From: Methanococcoides methylutens MM1 | GTDB taxonomy: Archaea > Halobacteriota > Methanosarcinia > Methanosarcinales > Methanosarcinaceae | Length of the DNA stretch: 64,000 bases | Assembly (NCBI RefSeq): GCF_000970325.1 | Contig: NZ_CP009518.1 | Span: forward strand, 1,364,001 to 1,428,000 | Direction of reading: 5' to 3' | Part shown: piece by piece, positions 17,300-27,169 of the stretch | How positions within the stretch are numbered: position 1 is the first letter of the stretch | How the letters are laid out: each line of letters opens with the position of its first letter | The notes under the pieces: generated by a model | What the model saw: only the letters and a program-made list of their open reading frames with translations | Databases searched by the model: none | Told to the model about the DNA's origin: nothing | Translations under genes and position numbers: made by a program

Positions 17300-18076
17300 A
17301 TGGCAATTGATGCTATTGATGCAATACTTACACCGAAGATACTGGAGATGGCAACAGAAATGACATCCATGTATACTCTAACGGATGTAGTACCTGACCT
17401 TATTGCATATCCAATCATGGCAATTCTTGCATTGATGATCTACCTCGACATTGCCAAGCTTTATTCGATCAGCCAGTATGAAGGACTGAAACATTTCAAG
17501 AACGCTTTCTTTTTGTTTGGGGTTGGTAACCTTGCTCTCCTGACGCTAATATTATCAATGGCAATTGCAAAGTTCTCACTGGAAGCAGGAATATTGTTCT
17601 TCATAGTGATCGGGATACCTGCATTGTTTCTGGCAGGCATCTCTTTCTGGGTAGCAAAGGGTGAACTTCTTTACACCATAACCTGGAGGCTTTTTGACAA
17701 TATCTCCTCAAAAAAAAGGTACAAAATGCTGTTTTTCGGCTTTTTGATGACCTTCGTACTAATCGATGCCATAGCATACGGAGTGATCTCTGAGTCATAC
17801 GGTTTCATAAGTACAATTCTGTACAAAGGAATTATATTTATACTGATACTCCTGTTAATTAGAACTAATATAAGGTCTTCCGGAAGGATAGGGGCGATAA
17901 CCCATCCTTACTACCTCGGGCTCATTATATTATTTACACTTAACTTCCTGGGGACGTTCGGTGATCTTATATCGGAAGACACAACTGCAGGAATTATTAT
18001 AAACGGACTGACGATCATAGCCTATTTTATTATTCTTAAGGGAATTCGAAAATGGACTCGCATTCTAACAATATGA
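17300..18076 (+). CDS. Seven-helix membrane protein, unknown function
   Basis: The 258-residue protein has about seven hydrophobic segments (roughly 34-50, 65-88, 95-115, 138-160, 168-185, 200-218 and 228-245). No binding motif or enzyme signature was recognised. Its end overlaps the start of the winged-helix gene by 25 bases, so the two are cotranslated. The pairing of a membrane protein with a small winged-helix regulator suggests membrane sensing coupled to transcription, as inference only. Confidence 0.7.
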   Translation: MAIDAIDAILTPKILEMATEMTSMYTLTDVVPDLIAYPIMAILALMIYLDIAKLYSISQYEGLKHFKNAFFLFGVGNLALLTLILSMAIAKFSLEAGILFFIVIGIPALFLAGISFWVAKGELLYTITWRLFDNISSKKRYKMLFFGFLMTFVLIDAIAYGVISESYGFISTILYKGIIFILILLLIRTNIRSSGRIGAITHPYYLGLIILFTLNFLGTFGDLISEDTTAGIIINGLTIIAYFIILKGIRKWTRILTI

Positions 18077-18354
18077 AGCCATTCCAGAAAAGAAGTCGTC
18101 TGGAGATCATAAGGGATATACTCAAGGTCATACGCGAATCCAATAATACCATTAGCCCAACAAAACTTCAGAGGTTATCTAACCTTTCCTTCCAGATGTT
18201 CGAAGAATATATAGGAGATCTTGAAGAAAAGGGACTTATCGTAGCCATCCCATACAAGGAAAAACGAAAGATATATTCACTTACCGATAAGGGAAGGAAC
18301 TTCCTGGACAAATACGAGGATTTCGTTGCATTTCTTGCGGACTTTGGCCTTTAA
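18052..18354 (+). CDS. Winged-helix transcriptional regulator (HTH_45-like)
   Basis: The protein has 100 residues. RSRLEIIRDILKVIRES, TKLQRLSNLSFQMFEEYIGDLEEKGLI and KRKIYSLTDKGRNFLDKY form the helix-turn-helix and wing of the archaeal HTH_45/COG3432 family, which usually bind DNA as dimers. ATG 18052 has AAGGGA eight bases upstream; ATG 18073 overlaps the upstream TGA as ATGA and is an alternative start that would translate by coupling. The target is probably its own operon. Confidence 0.8.
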   Translation: MDSHSNNMKPFQKRSRLEIIRDILKVIRESNNTISPTKLQRLSNLSFQMFEEYIGDLEEKGLIVAIPYKEKRKIYSLTDKGRNFLDKYEDFVAFLADFGL

Positions 18355-18403
18355 CAACGGTAGCTTTTTTGTTTGAAGAGAACAATGTAACTCTGGGGGT
18401 TAC

Positions 18404-19081
18404 ATGACAAAACCAAAGGTAATAATGCATAATTCCATTACACTTGATGGCTCATTCAGGGACATCGAGGTCGATATGGAACTCCATTATGGAACAGCTT
18501 CAAGCTTTGGAGAAGACATTCACCTGGTCGGAGCAAACACTGCAAAGATTGGGATCGAAATGTTCGGCGGTCTTCCACCGGAAGAGGATGATGACCTTAG
18601 AAAACAGGAAAGGGATGAAGCGAACCCGATATGGGCAATCGTTGACTCAAAAGGTATCCTTAAAGGGTCATTGCATGTGTTCCGGAGATTCGAGATGTGT
18701 CGTGATGTTGTAGTGCTTGTATCAGCATCAACACCAAAGGATTATCTGGAATACCTTAAAGATAGGGATTACGACTTCATCGTAACAGGTGAAAAACACG
18801 CTGATCTTAAAGAAGCGCTTGAACTGCTGGCTGACAGGTATGAGGCCGAAACAGTTATGGTCGATAGTGGAAGCAGCCTTAACGGAGCCTTACTCGAACA
18901 GGGACTTATGGATGAGATAAGCCTGATATTGCTGCCCCTTTTAACAGGAGGAGAGACTGAAAGCCTGTTCGCGAATATCGGGAAGATGAAGCACATCGAA
19001 CTGGAACTGCTCAAATGTGAGAAACTGGAAAAAGGATATTTGTGGCTTGTCTATGGAGTTAAGCGTTCTTCTAATAAATGA
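18404..19081 (+). CDS. RibD C-terminal / dihydrofolate-reductase-like reductase
   Basis: The 225-residue protein has the RibD_C fold: MHNSITLDGSFRD at the N-terminus, GANTAKIGIEMFGG (nicotinamide-cofactor loop), and DSGSSLNGALLEQGLMDEISLILLP at the C-terminus, where the G-x-x-L/N-x-x-L-L helix and D-E-I are conserved. In archaea members reduce the 2,5-diamino-ribosylaminopyrimidinone phosphate of riboflavin biosynthesis (ArfC/RIB7-like), but several relatives have other substrates, so the pathway is not certain. GGGGGT lies close before the ATG. Confidence 0.78.
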   Translation: MTKPKVIMHNSITLDGSFRDIEVDMELHYGTASSFGEDIHLVGANTAKIGIEMFGGLPPEEDDDLRKQERDEANPIWAIVDSKGILKGSLHVFRRFEMCRDVVVLVSASTPKDYLEYLKDRDYDFIVTGEKHADLKEALELLADRYEAETVMVDSGSSLNGALLEQGLMDEISLILLPLLTGGETESLFANIGKMKHIELELLKCEKLEKGYLWLVYGVKRSSNK

Positions 19082-19122
19082 TAATGCAATTGAATTGAAC
19101 AAAATAGTGATGGAGATTAAGA

Positions 19123-19419
19123 ATGAAATTTTTAGACGATAATTTACCGGAAGCATCAAAAGCATTTGGAGACATGCGTTCAGCAGTGTTCAGGACAAAC
19201 TCTCTCGACGTGAAGGTGAAAGAACTCATAGCAGTATCATCTGCTGTCCTTATGAGATGTGAGAAATGTGTGAAGATCCACTCTGAAAGAGCAAAAGAGA
19301 ATGGAGCAACAGAAGAAGAGATCGCAGAAGCTATAGCTGTAGCCATGTTTATTGCAGCAGGATCACAGTTACACTGGACAGATGCTTATGAAAGCATCTT
19401 TGAAGGATCAGATGAATAA
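19123..19419 (+). CDS. AhpD-like carboxymuconolactone decarboxylase family protein
   Basis: The 98-residue protein has the full redox motif RCEKCVKIHSERA (Cys46, Cys49, His53) of AhpD-type peroxidases, followed by GATEEEIAEAIAVAMFIAAG of the CMD fold. It probably reduces peroxides or disulfides in the cytoplasm. GGAG 10 bases before the ATG supports the start. It lies 41 bases after the RibD-like gene and may be in the same operon. Unlike the CMD protein at 2535, both catalytic Cys are present. Confidence 0.85.
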   Translation: MKFLDDNLPEASKAFGDMRSAVFRTNSLDVKVKELIAVSSAVLMRCEKCVKIHSERAKENGATEEEIAEAIAVAMFIAAGSQLHWTDAYESIFEGSDE

Positions 19420-19472
19420 GTGAATATATAAAGATAGTCAAGAAAATCTTATTGATGGAAAACTTTATTTGT

Positions 19473-19521
19473 ATTAGAGCTATTCTCCATGTTATCATAA
19501 AAGATTGTGAATAGCTCTAAT
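19473..19521. repeat. 13-bp perfect inverted repeat (stem-loop) downstream of the AhpD-like gene
   Basis: ATTAGAGCTATTC at 19473-19485 is repeated inverted at 19509-19521 (GAATAGCTCTAAT), with a 23-base loop. It lies about 55 bases after the stop of the AhpD-like gene and well before the TPR gene. It could be a terminator or the end of a small RNA; no oligo-T run follows it. Confidence 0.5.
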
Positions 19522-19670
19522 TAAAGTAAGACCTAAAAATCAAAAATTTGCTGAAAAATAGAGGGTGGGACTTACATATTAAAGCAAAACTTGATAGTAT
19601 AAAAACGAGATCTCTTTTCTGGATGCAGAAATGAGCTTATTTTCAATTGAAATCTTTAATGGGTTAAAAT

Positions 19671-22600
19671 ATGGTGGTAAAAAGATCCATTCTAAGTCTG
19701 TTAATTGTCATCTTTCTTATCTCAGGATTTAGCCTTCAGGCCCAAAGCCTGAACTTTGAAGCCAGAGAACTGAATGAAGAAGGAATCGCATTCACAATTA
19801 ACGGAAGTTATGGCCAGGCATTAGAAAAATACGATATAGCACTTGACATCGATCCTGATTACGTTGAAGCTTTTGACAATAAAGCATCAGCATATTACCT
19901 TCTTGGGGAGTACGATAAAGCGATAGAACAGTATGACCTGATACTTGAGATTCAGCCTGATGATGTAATGACAATTACTAAAAAAGGAATGGCATTCTCG
20001 AAAAAAGGTGACTACGAATCTGCTATTTCGATGTATGATCAGGCACTTGTGTCCATTGAAAAGTACCTTACCAAAACCAGCGGATCAAATACTTCCAGCA
20101 ACACAGATCCTGAAATAGCGTTGTCCGAGGAAAAGGAAGAGATAACCGAAGAAGAAACGATCGTACTTTATCACAAGGCACAGGCCATGGACAGCATTGG
20201 CAGACATGATGAAGCAATGAAGATCTATGGGAGTTTCCTTGAACTACAGATGAAACGATCATCATACTATTATGAAGAAGCCACAACAGCTGTAGAGAAA
20301 GGTAAAGCTTCCAAAGCTGTCACCCTTTATGATGAAGCACTAAAGATCGATCCCGACAACACTACCATATGGTACCACAAAGGCCAGGCATACGAAAGCT
20401 TTGGAGAACATGAAAATGCGATCGAAGCATACGAAACAGTGATCAAATTCGATCCGAACAACATCGATGCATGGTGGAGCAAGGCACAGGCACATGAGAT
20501 CCTTGGTGAGAACGGACAAACAATAGAAGCTTACAAAAAAGTTACTGATCTTGACCCTTACAATATCGATGCATGGTTCAGACTTGGTGAAGCATTCAGA
20601 TCGGCTGAAAAATATCAGGAAGCTTTGACAAGTTATGGCCAGGTTATCAAGCTTGACCCGGACAATGCTAAAGCATGGCAAAAGAAGGGAATGGTTCTTG
20701 ATCTTATTGGAAGATATGATGAAGCCCTCATTAGCTATGATAAAGCCCTTGGTATCGATCCTGACACCATTGAAAAGATCTACCTGCAGAACCCTGCTAT
20801 ATCACAATTAAACACAAACTTGCAGAACCCGGCAATCTCAGGATTGAACACAAGCAATGAAGAGAATTGCTATGACCCAACTCCCGATTTCAACATGGAA
20901 TCCACAAAGATATGGTTTGATAAAGGATCCATATACCTGAAACAGGGACAATATGAAAATGCTGTAGAGAGTTTTGATAAAGCACTCGAACTTGAAACAA
21001 ATCATCCATCAGTCTGGTATAACAAAGCAGTTGCTCTTGATGAATTGGGGAGGAAAAGTGAAGCTGTGGAAAGTTACACTGCTGCCCTGAAAAAAGACCC
21101 CTCTTGTTCACAGGCATGGTATCAGAAAGGTTTTGACCTTGATGCCCTTAGCAGGTATAACGAAGCTGTTTCTTGCTACAGGAAAGCGGTCGAGATCGAA
21201 CCGGAGTTCACCCTCGCATGGTATGCATTTGCACTTGAGCTTGACCATCTCGGAAAATATGATGACGCGATCAACGCATATAATATGGTAATCGAACAGA
21301 AACCCGACTTTGTTGATTCATATTACAGGAAAGGGAGGATACTGACAAAACTTGGCCAGTATCAGGAAGCTCACGATGTTTATCAAACAGCTCTGACATA
21401 CGAACCCGCAAACCAGGCTGTAAACACCCAGATGCAGGTAACTCTCAGCAAAATGGAAAGACTCAACATTTCCTCAAGTGTTCCGGTTGTCAGCAGTTCA
21501 CTTGCAGGACCAAGTCTTTTTGATATGTTCCAGGTCATAGACATGGACAATGAGTACTACGCTCAAATTGATGCCAATGATATTTCATCTGATGATGTCG
21601 ATCTCATAGGTGTTGAGCCTCATGCAGACGATGCATGGTTCGCACAGGGAAATGCTCTCCTGAACTCAGGTGAATATGCTGCTGCCTTAAGCTCTTACAA
21701 TAAAGCTATCCTTATAAACCCTGGTTCCAGTGAAATGTGGTTTATGAAGGCAAGGACCCTGGATATGCAGGGAAGACAAATAGAAGCTATAGAAAGCTAC
21801 AGGAAAGCAGTTGAACTAGATACTGATTATCGTGATGCATGGTTCTATCTTGGACAGGACTACAGTAACATTGGAGACCACTACCACGCAGTTGAATGCT
21901 ATGACAATGCCCTCGACATCAACCCCAAAGACACAGAATCATTGTTTATGAGAGGACTTTCTTATGACAAACTAGGGAACTATGAAAGTTCACTGGCGTC
22001 ATATGATAAGCTTCTGGAACTTGAACCTGACAACATCGAAGGCTGGCAATATCGCGGAGATACAACATACAAGCTCGGTGACTATGAATCGGCGATCATG
22101 TCCTACGACAAGGTCCTGGAAGCTGAACCAAACAACATCGATGTCCTGTTTGCAAAAGCCCTGGCACTTAATAAGGCAAACAGAACAGAAGATGCCATTG
22201 CATCCTATGACCATATATTCTCTACTGAGACCGAGGACCCATCTGTCCTTTACCATCTGGCAGAAGAATATGAGAACATGGAACTTTACGGAAGAGCTAT
22301 AAATTGTTATGATGCCATACTTGCAAATGATCCGAACAACACTAAAGCTCTTAATATGAAGGGGTTCACACTCTATATGAGTGGAAATTACAATGGTGCT
22401 ATGTACCATTATGATATGGTCCTTGAGATCGAGCCTAACAATGCCGCTGCATGGTACAATAAGGGAACTGCAGCTTACCTTACAAGCAGTTACGTTGCAT
22501 CATCAGATTACTATTCAAGAGCAGTCGAACTGCACCCAAACAGCATAACAGCATGGTATAATATGGGATATATTGCCAACATCCTTGGAGATGTGGAGGA

Positions 22601-22880
22601 TGCCATTGGATACTATGAAAGAGCATTGCAGATCAATCCGATGTCAAAATCCGTACTCTACAACAAGAGATTTGCACACTACAGGATTGGGGAGGCTGTA
22701 TCGGGTGAAACTGAGATGAAAAAGCTTGAGGGCATTGACCCGGGATTTGAAGAAGCACTGGATGACAGGGGAACAAAGTTCTTCCTGCCTCAGGAATATG
22801 ATCCCACTATCAGCTACAGCTTACCTGACAGATGGTATGATGACAGTGAAAGCAATATTATAAAAACCGTATCAGAATGA
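19671..22880 (+). CDS. Large exported tetratricopeptide (TPR) repeat protein
   Basis: The 1069 residues begin with a signal peptide (RSILSLLIVIFLISGFSLQAQS). The rest is at least twenty TPR repeats of ~34 residues, visible from the recurring W-x-x-K/L-G, E-A-I/A-x-S-Y-x-K-A-L and D-P-x-N cores. Two low-complexity breaks interrupt them: ~365-395, where LQNPAISQLNTN and LQNPAISGLNTS form a near-duplicate, and ~600-640. No second domain was seen. It probably acts outside the membrane as a protein-interaction scaffold. It stands alone, with ~250 bases upstream. Confidence 0.88.
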   Translation: MVVKRSILSLLIVIFLISGFSLQAQSLNFEARELNEEGIAFTINGSYGQALEKYDIALDIDPDYVEAFDNKASAYYLLGEYDKAIEQYDLILEIQPDDVMTITKKGMAFSKKGDYESAISMYDQALVSIEKYLTKTSGSNTSSNTDPEIALSEEKEEITEEETIVLYHKAQAMDSIGRHDEAMKIYGSFLELQMKRSSYYYEEATTAVEKGKASKAVTLYDEALKIDPDNTTIWYHKGQAYESFGEHENAIEAYETVIKFDPNNIDAWWSKAQAHEILGENGQTIEAYKKVTDLDPYNIDAWFRLGEAFRSAEKYQEALTSYGQVIKLDPDNAKAWQKKGMVLDLIGRYDEALISYDKALGIDPDTIEKIYLQNPAISQLNTNLQNPAISGLNTSNEENCYDPTPDFNMESTKIWFDKGSIYLKQGQYENAVESFDKALELETNHPSVWYNKAVALDELGRKSEAVESYTAALKKDPSCSQAWYQKGFDLDALSRYNEAVSCYRKAVEIEPEFTLAWYAFALELDHLGKYDDAINAYNMVIEQKPDFVDSYYRKGRILTKLGQYQEAHDVYQTALTYEPANQAVNTQMQVTLSKMERLNISSSVPVVSSSLAGPSLFDMFQVIDMDNEYYAQIDANDISSDDVDLIGVEPHADDAWFAQGNALLNSGEYAAALSSYNKAILINPGSSEMWFMKARTLDMQGRQIEAIESYRKAVELDTDYRDAWFYLGQDYSNIGDHYHAVECYDNALDINPKDTESLFMRGLSYDKLGNYESSLASYDKLLELEPDNIEGWQYRGDTTYKLGDYESAIMSYDKVLEAEPNNIDVLFAKALALNKANRTEDAIASYDHIFSTETEDPSVLYHLAEEYENMELYGRAINCYDAILANDPNNTKALNMKGFTLYMSGNYNGAMYHYDMVLEIEPNNAAAWYNKGTAAYLTSSYVASSDYYSRAVELHPNSITAWYNMGYIANILGDVEDAIGYYERALQINPMSKSVLYNKRFAHYRIGEAVSGETEMKKLEGIDPGFEEALDDRGTKFFLPQEYDPTISYSLPDRWYDDSESNIIKTVSE

Positions 22881-22894
22881 CGGGAAATAAAGGC

Positions 22895-23296
22895 TTATTC
22901 CTTTTTCTTAAAGAAGAGCCAGTCGTTCTCGTACTTACCAAAGTTCGTCTTCACAAGGACGAACTTTCCCTTCATTTTTTCACCTGAAAGGCTGAAAACG
23001 ATCTTCTTTTCTTTGACACTCTCTGGCTCAAATGTGCCCCGGTCCCATATCTCCACCTTGCCGGCACCATAGCTGCCTTCAGGTATCGTCCCTTCGAAAT
23101 CAGCGTAATCGAGGTCATGATCATCGACCTGAATGGCAAGCCTTTTGATACCTTCTACAGTAGGTGGTTCCTTTGGTATCGCCCAGCTTTTGAGGACGCC
23201 GTCCATTTCCAGGCGCAGGTCATAGTGAAGGTTCTTCGCATGATGCTTCTGTATCACAAAGATCAAAGCGTCCTTCTCTTTGTCCTTATCAGTCAT
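22895..23296 (-). CDS. Stand-alone LigD-type DNA 3'-phosphoesterase
   Basis: This 133-residue protein matches the phosphoesterase domain of bacterial LigD: QKHHAKNLHYDLRLEMDG with the catalytic His and Arg, SWAIPKEPP, IPEGSYGAGKVEIWDRG and NDWLFFKKK at the C-terminus. These enzymes trim 3' ribonucleotides and 3' phosphates during DNA end repair. Archaeal homologues are free-standing, as here; no LigD ligase or Ku gene lies nearby. ATG 23296 was used because the preceding codon is TTG (23299). Confidence 0.9.
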   Translation of the reverse strand: MTDKDKEKDALIFVIQKHHAKNLHYDLRLEMDGVLKSWAIPKEPPTVEGIKRLAIQVDDHDLDYADFEGTIPEGSYGAGKVEIWDRGTFEPESVKEKKIVFSLSGEKMKGKFVLVKTNFGKYENDWLFFKKKE

Positions 23297-23446
23297 CAAT
23301 AATAAAGAGAGAGCTTGGACTTAATAAAAGTTTCACTTCAGAATGTTCTGTCGAAAGGATATGTTGAAAGAAAAAAGAAGAGCATATTTTGAACAGATAC
23401 TTCCGTTCAAATATGCCAGTAATTACCAGAACCTGAGTTTTGTTGC

Positions 23447-24709
23447 TTAATTGAAGTCCCCGAGCCCTTCAAGGTCGAGTGTCACAAAGTGATCTTCAAT
23501 GGTCTCTGCCCTTCTTATTCGGACAAAACTGCCGTCCTCCCTCAACAGGAGCTCAGCAGAGCGAAGCTTTCCATTGTAGTTGAATCCCATTGCATGACCG
23601 TGGGCACCGGTGTCGTGAATTGCAAGAATGTCACCTCTTTCTACCTCAGGAAGCATCCTGTCAATGGCGAACTTGTCGTTGTTCTCACAAAGGGAACCTG
23701 TTACATCATACTTGGTTGTTGCAGGCTGATCCTCTTTGCCAAGAACGGTTATGTGGTGGTATGCACCATAGAGACCGGGTCTCATGAGGTTTGCCATACA
23801 TGCATCGGTTCCGACGTAATCTTTGTAGATGTGCTTGAGGTGTCTTACTTCTGTGACAAGGTATCCGTAAGGACCTGTGATGGTTCGGCCACACTCGAGG
23901 TAGATCTTCAGCGGGTCAAGACCGTTCGCCTTGATCATTGCATCGTACTGCTCTTTGACACCCTTTGCAATGACATCGTATGGGACAGGTTCGTCCTCAG
24001 GTTTATAAGGGATACCGATACCGCCACCGAGGTTCACGAAATCGAAGCGGATGTCAAGCTCCTTTGAGATCTCGACAATTGTCTCGAAAAGCAACTTTGC
24101 GGTCTCGACGAAGTATTCCGGATCAAGTTCGTTGGATGCCACCATTGTGTGCAGTCCGAAGCGCTTGACACCTTTCTCTTTGAGCATCCTGTATCCTTCA
24201 AAGAGCTGTTCCTTTGTGAATCCGTACTTTGCATCTTCCGGATTTCCGATGAAAACGTTTCCTCCTTTCAATGGACCAGGGTTGAACCTGAAACAGACGA
24301 GTTCAGGAAGTCCTGCGGTCTCTTCAAGGAACTCGATGTGACTGATGTCATCAAGGTTGATGATGGCACCAAGCTCTTTTGCCTTTACGAACTCTTCTGC
24401 CGGAGTGTCGTTGGAACTGAACATTATGTTCTCGCCAACGATACCTGACTTCTCGGAAAGGATCAGTTCTGGCAGTGAGCTGCAGTCTGCACCGAAGCCT
24501 TCGTTCTTCAATACCTTGAGGATGTATGGGTTTGGCAATGCCTTGACAGCAAAGAACTCCTGGAATCCTTCGAGAATGCTGAAAGCATCCTTGAGCTTCC
24601 TTGCATTTTCTCTTATTGCCTTCTCATCGTAAACGTGGAAAGGGGTTGGGTACTGTTCTTTTATCTCCAGTATCTGTTCCTTTGTGAACGGAAGTGTCTT
24701 TAAGACCAT
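23447..24709 (-). CDS. lysA: Diaminopimelate decarboxylase
   Basis: The 420-residue protein is a fold-III PLP enzyme: the Schiff-base Lys is in FFAVKALPNP (Lys56), the Gly-rich phosphate loop is GGGIGIPY, ECGR follows, and the second catalytic Cys is in GSLCENNDKF. It decarboxylates meso-diaminopimelate to lysine in the cytoplasm. AAGGAG lies 10-12 bases before the ATG. It is a single gene here, with no other lysine genes beside it. Divergence from canonical LysA leaves a small chance that it acts on a related substrate. Confidence 0.85.
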   Translation of the reverse strand: MVLKTLPFTKEQILEIKEQYPTPFHVYDEKAIRENARKLKDAFSILEGFQEFFAVKALPNPYILKVLKNEGFGADCSSLPELILSEKSGIVGENIMFSSNDTPAEEFVKAKELGAIINLDDISHIEFLEETAGLPELVCFRFNPGPLKGGNVFIGNPEDAKYGFTKEQLFEGYRMLKEKGVKRFGLHTMVASNELDPEYFVETAKLLFETIVEISKELDIRFDFVNLGGGIGIPYKPEDEPVPYDVIAKGVKEQYDAMIKANGLDPLKIYLECGRTITGPYGYLVTEVRHLKHIYKDYVGTDACMANLMRPGLYGAYHHITVLGKEDQPATTKYDVTGSLCENNDKFAIDRMLPEVERGDILAIHDTGAHGHAMGFNYNGKLRSAELLLREDGSFVRIRRAETIEDHFVTLDLEGLGDFN

Positions 24710-24951
24710 TTTTTGATATTCTCCTTAAATGGGGGTTTGGTGTATTCTACTTACTTTAAGTTTAATACTATTTTGGGTGATCAAATGATTTGGTTAATAC
24801 ATACACCGTTTTTGTATCTATTTTGTATTCTATTTCGTAAAATCTGATACAATAAAAGGTGTAACCCACATATTGATAAATTGACAAAAATGAGAAAATA
24901 GGGGGTTTATGATATTGAGTAAGAATGTAGAAGTGATGAGTATTTGTGTCG

Positions 24952-26877
24952 TCACTCCTTATCAGCCACTTGATCCGTTGGAATTGCAAATGTGAACGTA
25001 CTGCCTTCGCCTAATTCACTCTCCACCCAGACCTCGCCACCGTGCATTTCAACAAATTTCCTGACAAGTGCAAGGCCAAGTCCGGTGCCTCCGTACCCTC
25101 TGGTACTTGAAGCATCCACCTGATAGAAAGGATTGAACAGTTTATCCAGATTCTCTGGCGAAATCCCGACCCCTGTGTCCTTTACGAATATATGTAAGGA
25201 CTCATCAGATACTTTGCCACCAACTACCACTGATCCTCCCTGATCTGTGAACTTAATGGCATTGTTCACGAGGTGGTAAAGGATCTGCTTGAATTTTATC
25301 ACGTCTGCTTTGATGGTAGGTGCTGCAATATCGACATTGTATGTCATGTCAATATCCTTCTCTGATACGATTGGTATCATCAATGCCTCAATTTCATCGA
25401 TGGCATCGGCTGCGGAGAAATCATTACTATGAAGTTCCATCGTCCCTACCTCTGTGTTCGAGAAATCAAGAAGGTCAGTGATCAGCTCCAAGAGGTGATT
25501 TGCATTTTTAAGCACACTGGACGTGTATTTCTTCTGATCTTCATTCAAAGCACCGTAATGTTCACTGTCAAGTATATCCGAAAAACCGATGATCAAAGTA
25601 AGAGGGGTTCTTAATTCATGGCTCATATTTGAGATGAAATCTGCCTTGGTACGATCTGCATTTTCAGCTTCGATCTTTGCATGCAACAGAGCATCCATTG
25701 CTTTTTCATTTTCCTTTGTAAGCTTGCCCATGTTATCCAGTATCTGATTCAGACCAACAGGGATCTTCTTAAAATCGATCTGTACGTTGGTATCGGCCCT
25801 TGTATCAAAATTTCCGGTTAATGCATTATCGGATATCAATCTAAAATCATCCAGCATCTTTTTGATGGTCTGATCTGTTGAGCGACCAACCATATAGGCA
25901 ACTCCACCCACAAGAACGATCGAGAACAGGGACATGAATAACAGCCTGTTTCTCAGGACCGTTACCCCTGCAAGCATCTCATCTTTGGGTGCACAGAGAA
26001 CAAAACTATAGGTTCCTCCATTAATTGGCTCGTAGAACATCACAACTTCCCTGCCGTTGTCAGGGTCTATTGTTTCAATGTACCCTCTTTTTCCATCTCT
26101 GATGTCGGTTGCCATCTCAGAGATCTCGGCAACTCCAAAGTCATCTAGCTTCTTTGTCCCGATCCATTCCTTGTGCTCCGGATGGGACAACAGTATACCG
26201 CTATTACTTGTAACAAAAGTATAACCGCTTTCAAAAGCAGTAACATTAGACATGATCTCATCAAAATATTCGAGCGATACATCAACCCCGCTAATTCCAA
26301 CGAACTCACCATTTCTCATAATAGGAGAAACATAGCTAACCACCAGTATCCCACGATAGAAGTAGGGCTCTATGACCACGGTTTGTTGGAGTTCCTTTGG
26401 AAGCTGGTAATATTCTGATGTCTCATAATCTTCAAGAGGCTCAACACTGATCGGACCATTTATCGTGTTCCAGAATGGTAGAAACCTTCCTGTCCCGTCA
26501 TGTCCTTCAGTTCCTATGAAATCAGCATCCCTGCCATCAAAAGCATTGGGTTCATACCCAAGATAAACTCCAATCAGTTGAGGATTCTCTAAAAGTATGC
26601 CCTTTAGCATATCATTCACCTCATTCCTGTCAGCTGAATCGTAATTGCTCATTGCTGTCGAGATCGTGGTAGCAATAGCCTGATTTTTTCTTGCATTTCC
26701 ATCGAAATAATTTGCATAATTCTTGGTCATTTCTATGGACTGCTGATATGCCATTTCCTCCTCTTGACCTGTTACAGTAGAAATACTAACTATTGAGGAT
26801 ACAGATAGAATCAGGAAAGCACCCAGGATGACAGAAACAAGGATTTTATTCTTCAAAGAAATATTATTTGATTCCAT
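24952..26877 (-). CDS. Cache-domain sensor histidine kinase
   Basis: The protein has 641 residues. A first membrane helix (~12-34), a double-Cache extracellular sensor (~60-300), a second helix (~315-335) and a linker/coiled coil (~340-420) lead to HisKA (NMSHELRTPLT, phospho-His) and HATPase_c ([31 protein letters not shown]). It is a membrane receptor kinase for a small extracellular ligand. No response regulator gene is beside it; it is an orphan kinase, as is common in methanogens. Confidence 0.92.
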   Translation of the reverse strand: MESNNISLKNKILVSVILGAFLILSVSSIVSISTVTGQEEEMAYQQSIEMTKNYANYFDGNARKNQAIATTISTAMSNYDSADRNEVNDMLKGILLENPQLIGVYLGYEPNAFDGRDADFIGTEGHDGTGRFLPFWNTINGPISVEPLEDYETSEYYQLPKELQQTVVIEPYFYRGILVVSYVSPIMRNGEFVGISGVDVSLEYFDEIMSNVTAFESGYTFVTSNSGILLSHPEHKEWIGTKKLDDFGVAEISEMATDIRDGKRGYIETIDPDNGREVVMFYEPINGGTYSFVLCAPKDEMLAGVTVLRNRLLFMSLFSIVLVGGVAYMVGRSTDQTIKKMLDDFRLISDNALTGNFDTRADTNVQIDFKKIPVGLNQILDNMGKLTKENEKAMDALLHAKIEAENADRTKADFISNMSHELRTPLTLIIGFSDILDSEHYGALNEDQKKYTSSVLKNANHLLELITDLLDFSNTEVGTMELHSNDFSAADAIDEIEALMIPIVSEKDIDMTYNVDIAAPTIKADVIKFKQILYHLVNNAIKFTDQGGSVVVGGKVSDESLHIFVKDTGVGISPENLDKLFNPFYQVDASSTRGYGGTGLGLALVRKFVEMHGGEVWVESELGEGSTFTFAIPTDQVADKE

Positions 26878-27169
26878 TTCAAAAACTCATCGGATTGTAT
26901 CGTTAGGGGTGTTTGACTGGTGCTGGACGAATATTTTTAAACCTTATATATTTGTTGGTTAAATGTAATTATTAATACATAATTATTGCCGATATGTGAA
27001 AATAAAGAGGAGCTGAACTACAGTTTTTGACATTTTAAGCCATATAAAAATAATTAGGGTAATTTTATACAACCCAAAAAATTCCGGAAATGACGTTCCT
27101 TCAAAAATCAAAACAGCAAACTATAACACCCCTCAAATCTTTAACTTACCATACAACATTTTCTAAATC

